Source of the DNA: Pseudoips prasinana
Lineage: Eukaryota > Arthropoda > Insecta > Lepidoptera > Nolidae
Direction of reading: 5' to 3'
Assembly: GCA_951640165.1 (NCBI GenBank)
Contig: OX621236.1
Location: 33,596,948-33,660,947, forward strand
Length of the DNA stretch: 64,000 bases
The number at the start of each line of letters is the position of its first letter. Position 1 is the first letter of the stretch. Both the position numbers and the translations under genes were made by a program. Below, piece by piece: positions 54,756 to 64,000 of the stretch. The notes beneath the pieces were generated by a model that saw only the letters and a list, made by a program, of their open reading frames with translations, was not told the origin of the DNA and ran no database searches.

Positions 54756-56034
54756 ATTTTTGGGCGACATTATTATTGGTAGTTTAAATACCTACTCTGA
54801 TGCTGATCGAGTTGTAAGACATGTGGCATTGTAAGACTTATGAACGGACTTTAGCGAGGTGGGCTGGTATAATTAGGCTTCCATAAGGAATACATATTCA
54901 CTGAGTTATATTTTAGTTTATTAGTTGTACATATAAAATGTGCTTAAACAGGCTGTGGACTATACAATAACAATATATAAATAGTAACGGCCACTTAGTT
55001 TTCATTCCTTATCGTGATCCAAACCACCAATTTTAACGAATAAACTAAAATTACCCAATGATCTAAAATCCTTGGTAGTGTGTAAGCAAACACGATAAAA
55101 AACGTTTTCTTAGCGTCTATGACACTCTCATAAAAACACCCGCAGTTTTCCGATACTGTTCTTAAGTGTCGATTCCTAATTTAATCGGAAGTGACGAAAC
55201 TTCAGAATAGGGAACGGTCTTTAATTAAACGGCAATATGGACTAGTGTGTCTATAACGTTTTAGTGTTTTACTACCTTATTAACGCCATAAAACATCTAA
55301 ATTGTATGATATTAGCGTGTAGAAAAATGTATAAATTCGTCTATATGGATATACAATAAATCGTCCTAGTATCTTATTCCAGATCCGATAGTAAGCCAAA
55401 TTTTAACTTCTTATGTCATATAGTTTTAGAAAAAGGGGTAAGGGAGAACAAAAAATACAAGAGCTATAGTATGACTCCTAGGCAATTTCAATCTTGTAGT
55501 AGAACCCTTGTTTTCAGACGTACATACTTATGTGTAAATTCAGTCCAATGTGTACAACTTTGTTGCACGTCAGAGGATGTTTACCAACCACTTCTAACAC
55601 CTCCACTAATAAAAATCAATCATTAACGCAAACATTCTCACTTCGTTGAGTATTTATATAGGGATTATTTAGGATACACACCGCATAGGTTTCCGGAGTG
55701 TTGGCAATATTGATCACATGACGTCAGTAACTGTGACGTCATCGAAGTCTGTGCACTTGAATGTCTGCAAGGCTACTAAGCGAGCGGACTGATGTAAGGG
55801 CAAGGCCTTAAATGTATAGCCACCCAATATATGATAGATGATAGAAAAGGAAACATGATTTTCTCCTAATCTATTATCTGATTTAAATATTTTTTGGTAT
55901 GTTATTGGGAGACTTTATAGCCTTTACGATTTCGCTTTTTATGTTCACACACAAAATGGAAAGCGGGAAAATAATTCAAAATTAAAAAGTGGACAAATAT
56001 AAAATCTTTATTAAAAATAATGCAATTCGTGCAA
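54756..56034. other. Intronic DNA, nothing recognised
   Basis: No supported gene or repeat in about 1.3 kb. Confidence 0.45.
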
Positions 56035-56170
56035 CTGAAGTGCAGACGCCAGCACCAGCGACCCCAATCTGTCAAATTTCTTTTATACATTTTCAACTTT
56101 ATCACATAAGCATAAGGTTCAGTTTCAATTAGAGAAATTTGACAGATTGGGGTAGCTTGATGTGCTGCCG
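56035..56170. mobile_element. Foldback MITE-like inverted repeat
   Basis: GACCCCAATCTGTCAAATTT and AAATTTGACAGATTGGGGTA pair exactly for about 20 bases; weaker pairing extends outward (TGAAGTGCAGACGCCAGCAC against GTGCTGCCGTCAGTTCA). Total arm about 45 bases. Single copy here. Confidence 0.65.
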
Positions 56171-56194
56171 TCAGTTCAACCAGGCTGAGAAGAA

Positions 56195-56310
56195 GTAAAC
56201 ATGGGTCCGACAAATTGTTGTCCTGTGATAGGATCGAACTCAAAACGCCAGGTCATCAAGGCAGTAGGGAGAGGTGAGCTATCTTGATGATCGTGCCGCT
56301 CGTGCAGTCT
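56195..56310 (-). mobile_element. SINE family B (inverted), decayed
   Basis: GGGTCCGACAAATTGTTGTC, GTGATAGGATCGAACTCAAA (B box) and TGATCGTGCCGCTCGTGCAG. Confidence 0.6.
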
Positions 56311-57236
56311 AAAACGTTACGATACGATAAAAGTCCTCTAAATTTCTAAATTCAAAGTATTAGTAGCTTAGGTATTAAGTATTAGGTAGGCTTTCCTCTT
56401 AATGCTTATGGTATTTTCATATAGCGTATTATTAAAGTGGGCCATTTACTCTAGGCGTTTAGGCATCTGGGCAAGTGATGCCGCCTTCTGATTACTTATC
56501 GTCAAATTCCTTATAAAAAATACCATAAATAGGTACCTATTTATGCACCCTGCAAGATTATTTAAAATAATACCCTAATTTTAGGGAAAATTATACAAGT
56601 ACTGTTAATGACGCTAGAATATGACGGGTGACTAGACTTAGAAATTACAAATCCCATGTCAAGGAAATTATTAATAGGTTCGACGAGTTGTGCTTGAGTC
56701 TCCTCGTTGAAATGGCGCGAAGCAATTTCGACGAGAACCTATTTCTATTATCTTTTGTAGCTAGGTTTTACCGACTAGTAAAAGACTTTTTGGTAAATAG
56801 GTCACTAGCCAGTCGGACTATATGCGATTTAAGTTAGTAACTATTAGTTTTGTTGACTTTAACGGTAAGTGTTTTTGTATTCTCGGCATTGGGAAGTTTT
56901 ATATCCTGGTGAATGGGTCTCATGTGATATATAGAGATTTACATGTGTTATAGTTTTAGTAATGACCGCAAACGGTTCTGTAGTGTCGGGACGATCGATC
57001 AGATGATGTCATCAAACTCTGTGGACTTGAACTAAATAGAAACTGCCTAATGACCTGATTGACGCCAAGCGAAGGCCTTCATTGGTTTGTGTTTGGGTAG
57101 TGTAACTGGGTGTCTCAATGTGAATTCTGAAATGTTGTCTACTACAATAGTGAACTAATATTATTTTGTAAACTAAGTTAAACTAATTTGTAACTCACGC
57201 TGGGCACAGAGCGAAATGTGTTATGGTAGTTAAAAA
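56311..57236. other. Intronic DNA, nothing recognised
   Basis: Short open frames (for example 56628-56837) lack motifs and splice context. Confidence 0.4.
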
Positions 57237-57419
57237 TCACACTATTATTATGAAGGCGAAAGTTGCGTGTGTATATTTGTTACTTCTTCACGTCTAAACG
57301 GCTGGAGTGATTTTAATAAATTTTGGTATGGAGTCTATGGAGTTAGCTGATACGCTGGATTAACACATACGCTATAATATATAAAATTTAAGGCGGGTAA
57401 AGGCGCGGGGTATAGCTAG
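57237..57419 (+). mobile_element. Lep1-type Helitron
   Basis: TCACACTATTATTATGAAGG start, GTCTAAACGGCTGGAGTGAT, AAGGCGGGTAAAGGCGCGGG hairpin and TATAGCTAG end before T. Confidence 0.8.
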
Positions 57420-57909
57420 TGAATAATATGTAATAATATCGAAATATTGTAGAAATGTATAAAACTAGAATTTCGACAATTAAGGTTCTATTGTCAAAGA
57501 CTTCTCAGTTTGGCAGTGTGTTAAACGCATGGTAGTGTTTGTAATGTTGTTTTTAGTACAATAATTGAGAATTGACTTCTAATGCCTATTCTATAAAAAG
57601 ATTCATTAGCTTTCTGCACTCCTTCTCCGTATGAACTTAAACTGTTCCAAATGTCATACTCCTCCGTCCGCGCAATTTTCTTAATAAAGGTAGATAGTTT
57701 ACGTATTATTAATATTATGATGATAATACATTGAATATGTCGTTTTTAAATGGTATAAGTATAACGGAATTATGTTTTTGGTTATCTGAATATTTATTTA
57801 GTTAAACTTTTACTCAAATGAAAAACATCGATAGTTCGCTGTAGTTTCTATATCGTCGTAAACTACCAGAATACGCCTGCTTCGGCTTATCACGGCAGTT
57901 CGATCGCTC
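57420..57909. other. Intronic DNA, nothing recognised
   Basis: No supported feature. Confidence 0.4.
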
Positions 57910-58098
57910 ATGTTTCTGTTATTCATTAACTCTGTTGGTTTTAGTGATAGTGCATGGAAATACTGTGGTTATAAATATACTAAATTATGTAAAAAAGAAA
58001 TTATAAACAGTGAATTTTCTACTGAAGACCTCTTAAGGTGTATAAAATTGTGTTGGTGTAAAAGATTTAGAAGAAAGCGAAGTGTTTGTAGTAAGTAA
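57910..58098 (+). CDS. Small Cys-rich ORF of uncertain reality
   Basis: A 62-codon frame starting MFLLFINSVGFSD, with six Cys (spacing C-x7-C-x16-C-x3-C-x-C-x9-C) and a basic stretch KRFRRKR. A short hydrophobic N-terminus could be a signal peptide, but it is weak. An A|GTAAGT donor match overlaps the last codons (58091), so it could be the first exon of a small gene nested in the intron. No homolog comes to mind, the context before ATG (CTC) is poor, and chance is a real alternative. Confidence 0.2.
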   Translation: MFLLFINSVGFSDSAWKYCGYKYTKLCKKEIINSEFSTEDLLRCIKLCWCKRFRRKRSVCSK

Positions 58099-58504
58099 TA
58101 TTTTTAGTTTTCAGTTAAGTTTTTAAACTTTAAGTAAATTTGTATGGGGATAGAGTTATTTTTTTTTGGTTAAGAAAAGACAAGGTTCATGATAACATTA
58201 AAAAGAAACTACAAGATGACAGATAGCGAGAAAATATCTTAAAAATTTGGTCTATAATAATAATTCACATATATTGAAGCTAAATTGAATAGTTTAAAAT
58301 TATTTATTTATATTCTAAGATTTATACTAACTAGAAATCTACAATTACATTTTATAATAGACAATCATTTGTAAACAATATATAATTTAAAAAAAATATA
58401 ATGCTTAAAATAGGCCATAGATACCACTTATTTCTATAGAAAGCTTTGTCGTTAGACCCGCTACAGGAGCTCTAATAATAGACAAAATAATATCCGTGTA
58501 TATA
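58099..58504. other. Intronic DNA, nothing recognised
   Basis: AT-rich, no feature. Confidence 0.4.
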
Positions 58505-58509
58505 TAATT

Positions 58510-58645
58510 TAACTGCCAACCCGTCTGCCAAATGTATTGTAGCAATCCCCCTGAAGGATGGACACAATTCCATTGTAGAGATTTTGAGGGAGACCTTTGT
58601 CCAGCCTTGAACGTTATTCGGCTGATATGATGATATAATAATAAT
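58510..58645 (+). mobile_element. SINE-like family D, copy 4, decayed
   Basis: ACTGCCAACCCGTCTGCCAA followed by TTTTGAGGGAGACCTTTGTC, CAGCCTTGAACGTTATTCGG and CTGATATGATGATATAA. Confidence 0.7.
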
Positions 58646-58905
58646 ATTTATAATAATATCTAGGGACAATGTCACACAGATCATCCTAGCCCCAAACTAA
58701 GCAAAGCTTGTACTATAGGTACCAGGCGACGATATACATACTTATATACAGAGATAAATACTTAAATACATAGAAAACATCCATGACTCAGAAACAAATA
58801 TTCGTGCTCATCACACAAATATTTCCACATACCGGGATTCGAACCCAGGACCATCAGCTTCGTAGGCAGGAGCACTACCAACTAGGCTACGGTGACCGTC
58901 AAAAT
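58640..58905 (-). mobile_element. tRNA-headed SINE family A' (inverted)
   Basis: Matches 47805-48060 throughout: GATCATCCTAGCCCCAAACT, ACTCAGAAACAAATATTCGT, CGGGATTCGAACCCAGGACC and AGCACTACCAACTAGGCTAC. Confidence 0.85.
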
Positions 58906-59097
58906 ATAATATAATAGAAATATATATAGAAATAGTAAAATAATTAGAAGTACAAATTATTTAATAATATGGTAATCTTTCTTGTCTAATGCGAATTTAG
59001 CGCGCGTTTCCGCCCACTCAATTAATATGCCCTGAATCTGTATATTAAAATGTCACATAACCCACATACCTAGCTGATAAGTGATAAGCGGCCCATG

Positions 59098-59176
59098 TTG
59101 TGTATTATCATGCTTTTTGTGGAGGGACAATGTTTCGCTGACATTGTACCTCCGCAAAAAGCATGACAATACACAT
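59098..59176. repeat. Imperfect 36-bp hairpin (pre-miRNA-sized)
   Basis: TTGTGTATTATCATGCTTTT... pairs with ...AAAAGCATGACAATACACA across GTGGAGGGACAATGT / ACATTGTACCTCCGC with a few mismatches and a 7-base loop (TTCGCTG). Confidence 0.75.
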
Positions 59177-59284
59177 ATCACAAGGGCGTAGTAAGGATGC
59201 TTGCTTTACCAGGGTTACGTATGTGCTGGTAAGCTTCGTTCACCCATAACCAAGTTACAAACAACATATTCCAAACATATGAAG

Positions 59285-59585
59285 GTAACAAAAAAACCGG
59301 CCAAGTGTGAGTCGGACTCGCGCACGAAGGGTTATCACCATTATGTATAAAAACGAGCAAAAATGTCATGTTCGTTGTATGGGAGCCCCCTTAAATATTT
59401 ATTTTATTTTGTTTTTGGTATTCGTTACTATAGCGGCAACAGAAATACATCATCTGTGAAAATTTCAACTGTCTAACTATCACGGTTCATGAGATAAATC
59501 CTGGTGACAGACGGACATACAGACAGACAGCGAAGTCTTAGTAATAGGTTCCCGTTTGACCCTTTGGCTACGGAACCCTAAAAAT
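59285..59585 (-). repeat. GGCCGG-family repeat, full single unit (inverted)
   Basis: AACCGGCCAAGTGTGAGTCG, GACTCGCGCACGAAGGGTTA, TACTATAGCGGCAACAGAAA, GACAGACGGACATACAGACA and TGGCTACGGAACCCTAAAAA. Reference for the array at 38324-39075. Confidence 0.75.
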
Positions 59586-59767
59586 GGTGGTGTAAAAACT
59601 CCTCACACTTCTGGGCCTTGTTTCGTGTGACACCTTAGTTTGGACCTGTTTAGAGAGACAGATTTAGCCTGGGCTTGTTTCGTGAGAAACATTGTGTTTT
59701 AAGCCAATTACACATGTATAACTTCTTTTCTTTCGTAAATACATACTTATATTACATACTTAGATTA

Positions 59768-59830
59768 CTAGCCGAGCCCCGCGGCTCTTCCCCGCGTAAT
59801 AATTTATAAATTATAGCCTATAATACGTAT
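59768..59830 (-). mobile_element. Helitron 3' end fragment (inverted)
   Basis: CTAGCCGAGCCCCGCGGCTC, TTCCCCGCGTAATAATTTAT, AAATTATAGCCTAT. Confidence 0.65.
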
Positions 59831-59991
59831 ATATAACAAGGATACCATTATATTGAACCTCTATATTGTAAATAACATTAGTAGTAAACATATGGTATAA
59901 TAATAATATCCTGGGACATTATTAACACAAGGCCATTTGATCCCAAACTACGCAGAGTGTGTACTATAGAAACCAGATAACTGATATATTA

Positions 59992-61273
59992 GGTCTTTAC
60001 CTATGAAATTGCCGTTCTGCAGTACTGGCCATTTCAAATCAAAATAATTTTTGTTTGGCTAAGAATTCTAATTTCAAATTAATTTTATTTTAAAAACATG
60101 GATTCTTTTTTCCAAAAGTAGTCATTTCTTTATTGATTAGTGTTACATTTTCATCGCATTTCAATCTTTTTCGTCATCATGGAGACGTTAAAAATTCGAG
60201 TAATTATGGAATATGAGTACCGTCGTGGCAGCAACGCGGCACAAGCGGCACGCAACATCAACGACGTTTACGGAGCTAACACTACAAACCAACGCGCCAC
60301 CTGTTATTGGTTTGCTCGCTTCCGTTCTGGAAATTTCGACCTGAAAAATGAACCTCGCGGTCGTCCGAAGACTTTGGTCGACAATGACGAATTAAAGGCG
60401 GTTGTGGAAGCTGATGATACACAATCTACGGCTGAATTAGCAGCAGCTTTCGACGTTAGCGTCAAAACAATATTGGTCCATTTGCGTCAAATTGGCAAGG
60501 TAAAAAAGCTTGACAAATGGGTGCCCCACGAACTCAATGATCGCCAGCGCGAAGTACGCGTCGAGACGTGCCTTGCACTGCTCAACAGACACACAAATGA
60601 AGGAATTTTGAACCGCATTGTTACCTGCGATGAAAAATGGATTCTGTTTGATAACCGCAAGCGCTCAGCAAGTTGGTTGGATCCTGGTTCAGCACCTAAA
60701 CAATGCCCTAAACGAAAACTTACCCCTAGAAAAGTGATGGTCACTGTTTGGTGGTCTAGCGCCGGTGTGATTCATCACAGCTTCTTACCAAACGGGGTGA
60801 GCATTACTGCAGATGTGTACTGTGAAGAACTGAGCACAATGATGGAGAAGCTGGCGCATCTCCAACCAGCATTGGTCAATCGCTCGTCTCCGCTGCTCCT
60901 GCACGACAACGCGCGACCTCATACTGCACAGCAGACGGTCTCCAAGTTGCAAGAACTGGGGTTGGAAGCTCTCCGTCATCCGCCCTACTCACCAGACCTT
61001 GCGCCTACAGACTACTACTTTTTCCAGAATTTGGATAACTTCTTGGCGGGAAAAAAATTCAATACCCGAGAGGCAGTACAAAATGCCTTTGAAGAATTTG
61101 TTGCCTCCCGTCCAGCTGATTTCTTTAAGAAGGGCATCAATAAACTGCCACTGCGATGGCAAAGATGCATTGATTGCATGGGTGATTACTTCGATTAATA
61201 CAAATAAAAAAATTCATGAAAAAAATTCGTTTAAATTTTTTCATACAAAACGGCAATTTCATAGGTAAAGACC
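59992..61273 (+). mobile_element. Complete mariner element (1,282 bp) with TA duplication
   Basis: The terminal inverted repeats are identical over 25 bases (left GGTCTTTACCTATGAAATTG..., right ...CAATTTCATAGGTAAAGACC) and flanked by TA on both sides (59990-59991 and 61274-61275). Size, ends, TA target and transposase are those of a full Tc1/mariner element. It interrupts a SINE, so it is younger than that SINE. Only one copy is visible here. Confidence 0.95.
60179..61198 (+). CDS. Mariner transposase, apparently intact (DD34D)
   Basis: A 339-residue uninterrupted frame. The start METLKIRVIMEYEYRRGSNA was chosen over an in-frame Met 13 codons upstream because mariner transposases begin there. 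The N-terminal helix-turn-helix DNA-binding region includes ARNINDVYG and GRPKTLVDNDELKAVVEAD; the linker carries WVPHEL. The catalytic Asps lie in VTCDEKW, LLHDNARPHTA and YSPDLAPTDYYFF; the last two are 34 residues apart, the mariner DD34D spacing. It ends INKLPLRWQRCIDCMGDYFD. Overall pattern and C-terminus resemble the cecropia-type mariners, the group that includes human Hsmar1. The enzyme would cut and paste at TA. Nothing visible inactivates it. Confidence 0.93.
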   Translation: METLKIRVIMEYEYRRGSNAAQAARNINDVYGANTTNQRATCYWFARFRSGNFDLKNEPRGRPKTLVDNDELKAVVEADDTQSTAELAAAFDVSVKTILVHLRQIGKVKKLDKWVPHELNDRQREVRVETCLALLNRHTNEGILNRIVTCDEKWILFDNRKRSASWLDPGSAPKQCPKRKLTPRKVMVTVWWSSAGVIHHSFLPNGVSITADVYCEELSTMMEKLAHLQPALVNRSSPLLLHDNARPHTAQQTVSKLQELGLEALRHPPYSPDLAPTDYYFFQNLDNFLAGKKFNTREAVQNAFEEFVASRPADFFKKGINKLPLRWQRCIDCMGDYFD

Positions 61274-61628
61274 TATTATTACATATACTACTTCTTATAA
61301 ATACATACTTATATAGATAATTACACCCAGTCTCAGGACAAATAGACATGTTCATGCACACAAATATTTATCCTGGTGAAAATCGAACCCACTGCCTGCG
61401 GCGTGAAAGGCAAGTATTTACCAATCATGCCAACCGGCGTGTCTAAATAAAGAAGGGTTTAGCTTTAGGCTAACTAACTTAAAAGGCAAACAATATTCCG
61501 GCGCAAGGGCAAAAGTTCGGACTTGTCCGGTTAAATGCGGATGACCTCTATCTTAATTGTTTTCATAAGTTCACACATTGACCTTATTGTTTACTTCTCT
61601 GGTAGTGCTCAAATACTAGATATAAATA

Positions 61629-61823
61629 TCTCACTAATATTATAAAGGCGAAAGTTTGTGAGTGTGTATGTTTGTTCCTTCTTGACGTCTAAACGACTGC
61701 AGCGATTTCAATAAAATTTGGTATAGGGCTGGCTGACACCCTGGATTAACACATAGGCTATAATTATAATAAACTTTATAAATTATAATTTATAAAGATG
61801 AACGCGGGTAAAGCCGCAGCTAG
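61629..61823 (+). mobile_element. Lep1-type Helitron
   Basis: TCTCACTAATATTATAAAGG, GTCTAAACGACTGCAGCGAT, ACATAGGCTATAATTATAAT and the end AACGCGGGTAAAGCCGCAGC then CTAG before T. Confidence 0.8.
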
Positions 61824-62249
61824 TTTAGGAATAACTCCATTTTTGGATATAACTCTATAGATACTATTTAGTTTTCAAAATGATAGTAGGCTAGAGTTAA
61901 ACGGCTTTAAAACTTTTTTGATTACTTTTAATTGCCCTTAGGGTCGTTCAGTTGTTAGTTCCCTATGTCGTAACATTATACAACGAATGGACAATTAACC
62001 GGTCGAGACAAAATACTTAGTATTTACGTAATCGAGGTCAATTGAACTGACTACTAAATGTGACAATGATTTTACTTGTTATATCTCAATTGGGAACACT
62101 TTTCAATTGTATTCAATAAATGTACAAATAGACGGCGATTCTTGGTTGCTATGACGCCTAGTTAAGTTTTTTGCAATCTATAATTGAAGAATAAAAAAGG
62201 ATACAACATTTTTATCGAATGGTTCATATATTTTGATATGATATGAATA
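61824..62249. other. Intronic DNA, nothing recognised
   Basis: No supported feature. Confidence 0.4.
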
Positions 62250-62515
62250 GATGTAAGGCACAGCGTTCATTCGCTCAAAGAGCAGCCCGACTGGAGAAGG
62301 ACCTCCACCTTACAGAAGACATTCCTTAATAATAACTTTAATGTTGTATTTCTGCTAGTGAGTAAGGTCGCCAAAGCTCATGAGCTAGCTTGCTGACTCT
62401 TTTTAAGGCCGGCAACACACCAGTGACTCCTCTGGTGTTGCGAGTGTACATGGGCGGCGGTGATCACTTACCTTCAGGTGACCCACATGCTCGTTTGCCG
62501 CCCTATAATATAAAA
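62250..62515 (+). mobile_element. Poly(A)-tailed non-LTR 3' fragment, family L, copy 2
   Basis: TTCATTCGCTCAAAGAGCAG, CCACCTTACAGAAGACATTC, GTGAGTAAGGTCGCCAAAGC, GGGCGGCGGTGATCACTTAC and an A-rich end; parallels 11515-11822. Confidence 0.75.
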
Positions 62516-63074
62516 AAAATACAAATATAGTAATTTAGCATATCACTTTGCGCTGATACATCAGGGTTCTGAAGGTCATGCCAAAAAAGCATCTATTTTA
62601 GATGCTCTGAACTTATAAAAATTATTCTTTAATCACATCACATCATCAGCCTGATATCGTCCACTACTGGACACAGGCTTACTTACACTTACTATAACGT
62701 TGTCTTTTGAGGGGTTGGCATTTTGAGTGAAGGAAATAGTGTCAGAAAAAATTGATTTCTTTTTCCACTTTGCCATCTCGGCTAATTTTAGGATGCTATA
62801 GCAGACGATACGCATGTGGCGAAACCCAATTCCACAGGACACTGACCGATAATGCTTAAAAACCTATTAAATATAAAATAATAAGTAGTTAATAATTAGT
62901 AAATAGTGTAATTCCAGAAATATCAACATGTCTGGAATTGTAGATTAACTTTTTTTAAGGAGTTTGATAATGTCCTGGACATTTTATATGTGCTAAAAGT
63001 TTAGACTTAGCTTAACCTGCACTATAAATAATATAGAAATGTTTCTATTAATATCCCCCATTCCTTGTTCTCAG
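62516..63074. other. Intron end with LINE-tail scrap
   Basis: An inverted tail (ACATCATCAGCCTGATATCG, TCCACTACTGGACA) lies at 62640-62675. The AATTCCAGA/TCTGGAATT pair at 62911-62940 is a short inverted repeat. The stretch ends with the acceptor TTGTTCTCAG. Confidence 0.5.
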
Positions 63075-63256
63075 GTTGCTTTGCAAAAGCATTCGAACGC
63101 ATCCCGCGTTCAATGGCTTCATCTCTAGTGGGTGACTTAAGTGCAGCACCTTCAATGACTGGTTCGTTGACTGAAGGTACGGGGCCTGCAGTACCTCCGA
63201 TGCAGTTGATGCACGTCTTGGAATGCACTGTCGACATTAAGGAAACTGATGCAAAG
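63075..63256 (+). CDS. RabGAP1: RabGAP1 exon: end of PTB helix and linker to DUF3694
   Basis: Two entry bases complete a Ser codon with the A left by the exon at 37260, then CFAKAFERIPRSMASSLVGD. This matches the FA-x-AF end of the RabGAP1 PTB C-terminal helix. A Ser/Thr/Pro linker follows (SAAPSMTGSLTEGTGPAVPP), then MQLMHVLECTVDIKETDAK, the first strand of the next (DUF3694-like) region, which in the human protein reads as a hydrophobic strand followed by IKE-x-D. The donor is AAAG|GTTAGT, phase 0. The upstream intron is 25.8 kb. The 3' half of this exon is repeated twice downstream. Confidence 0.85.
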
Positions 63257-63504
63257 GTTAGTTTTGTGATAAGATTCTAGGCAGTACCAACTAAGTTAAC
63301 TTGAATATGTTTATCTCTACCGTAGTTCTTGTGAAAATTACAGTTTCGGAAAGACTTTATTACTGTCATTTTGTGTTGTTGCGTATAAGACTAAAGGATA
63401 ATAAGCTACACATTAGAACGTCTCGACTAAATACGAATTCCGGACAAGCAGTTTTAATAATTTGACAGTACTTAGCATTAAAATACAGAATCGCCAGCAA
63501 AACC

Positions 63505-63604
63505 TAATTAGTTCATTCACTGAAAGCGCGAAGGCTTCAGTATTGCGGTGCAGTTGATGCACGTGTTGGAATGCGCTGTTGACCTTAAGCAAACTGATGC
63601 TAAG
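63505..63604 (+). pseudogene. Partial copy of the RabGAP1 exon 3' half (copy 2)
   Basis: Aligns with 63164-63256: TTCATTCACTGAAAGCGCGA against TTCGTTGACTGAAGGTACGG, then a frame VQLMHVLECAVDLKQTDAK against MQLMHVLECTVDIKETDAK. The donor position reads AAG|GCAAAT instead of AAG|GTTAGT. An acceptor-like CTTCAG (63540) gives a frame that does not fit the upstream exon and reaches a stop, so this copy is probably silent. Confidence 0.65.
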
Positions 63605-63623
63605 GCAAATTTTATATTATTAA

Positions 63624-63878
63624 CTAGCGGACCCGGCAGACTTCGTACTGCCTCAATCGATAAATAAAATACCTAAACTTTTGTTTTAGAAAATTTATGT
63701 GGGAAAAATAAAAGGGGTGTTTGTAGGGTTTTCCCGGCAATTATTCGAATTTTTTTCACCTTTTAAACCTTCCCTAGATCTCCACGAACATTTCAAGACC
63801 AAGATAAGATAAATCCGTTCAGCCGTACTCGAGTTTTAGCGAGACTAACGAACAGCAATTGATTTTTATATATATAGA
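63624..63878 (-). mobile_element. Helitron-like element, family C, copy 2
   Basis: CTAGCGGACCCGGCAGACTT ... TTGATTTTTATATATATAGA, the same ends as the nested element at 22317-22586. It separates the two downstream exon copies. Confidence 0.75.
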
Positions 63879-63904
63879 AGATGACTTTAAGTGTAGCTTG
63901 AGAC

Positions 63905-64000
63905 AACCTTGGTTACTGAAGACACTTAGCTTGCAGAATCAGATGCAGTTGATGCACGTGTTGGAATGCACTGCTGATATCAATGTCATTGAAGTTAAGG
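63905..64000 (+). pseudogene. Partial copy of the RabGAP1 exon 3' half (copy 3)
   Basis: GGTTACTGAAGACACTTAGC aligns with the exon, then MQLMHVLECTADINVIEVK in an open frame that ends AAG|G at the window edge. An acceptor-like CTTGCAG (63936) would add NQ and enter in phase 0, which fits the donor phase of the exon at 63256. It could thus be a real extra exon; the right side is cut off by the window. Confidence 0.5.

Larger units (their letters stand above)
59880..61440 (-). mobile_element. SINE family A (inverted) split by a mariner
   Basis: Left part ATATCCTGGGACATTATTAA, TGTACTATAGAAACCAGATA; right part ACATATACTACTTCTTATAA, ACACCCAGTCTCAGGACAAA, GAAAATCGAACCCACTGCCT, CCAATCATGCCAACCGG. 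The two parts rejoin into one SINE when the mariner (59992-61273) is removed. Confidence 0.85.

Noticed and set aside
60487..60979. Genes on the minus strand within 60487-60979
   Set aside because: They are antisense shadows of the mariner transposase.
63548..63999. Classical mutually exclusive exons
   Set aside because: The copies lack the 5' half of the exon, and their possible acceptors do not match the phase left by the exon at 37260. Only copy 3 as an added exon remains possible.

Overview
This is a eukaryotic, intron-rich window, almost certainly from a moth or butterfly (Lepidoptera). The evidence is AT-rich intronic DNA with GT/AG exons, many short Helitron-like elements that start TC-CTACTAATATTATAAA and end in a GC hairpin plus CTAG, tRNA-headed SINEs, and the LINE 3' tails ending in GGCTGATATGATGAT that are typical of lepidopteran genomes. 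The family names come from sequence motifs and general knowledge; no database was searched.

The only host gene I can support lies on the + strand. Exons 35920-36117, 37061-37260 and 63075-63256 join in perfect phase. They encode the phosphotyrosine-binding (PTB/PID) domain and the following linker of a RabGAP1 (TBC1D11/GAPCenA)-type Rab GTPase-activating protein. Two upstream exons, 2039-2251 and 31314-31443, look coding and are phase-compatible with each other, so they probably encode the N-terminus. The junction 31443/35920 is out of phase, which implies a missing small exon or another splice site. The catalytic TBC domain would lie beyond the right edge. The window is therefore one gene stretched over more than 60 kb by transposons.

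Layout. 1-2.9 kb: intron, one Helitron and the first exon. 2.9-6.1 kb: a complete hAT element with 8-bp target duplication and a broken transposase. 6.2-31.3 kb: a large intron of nested non-autonomous elements (Helitrons, foldback MITEs, SINEs, LINE tails) and a perfect 56-bp palindrome. 31.3-37.3 kb: three exons. 37.3-63.1 kb: a 25.8-kb intron holding a tandem repeat array, a nearly complete CR1/Jockey-type LINE on the minus strand (40.45-44.8 kb, perhaps further), many SINEs, several near-perfect hairpins and an apparently intact mariner (59.99-61.27 kb) inserted in a SINE. 63.1-64 kb: a further exon followed by two partial copies of its own 3' half.

The most unusual observations are that the 3' ends of two consecutive RabGAP1 exons have been duplicated into the downstream introns, a mariner with all visible catalytic motifs, several insertions whose exact target sites can be read (TAA, TTAA, A|T, TA, 8 bp), and a set of long perfect inverted repeats. 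I found no bacterial, viral or CRISPR-like system.
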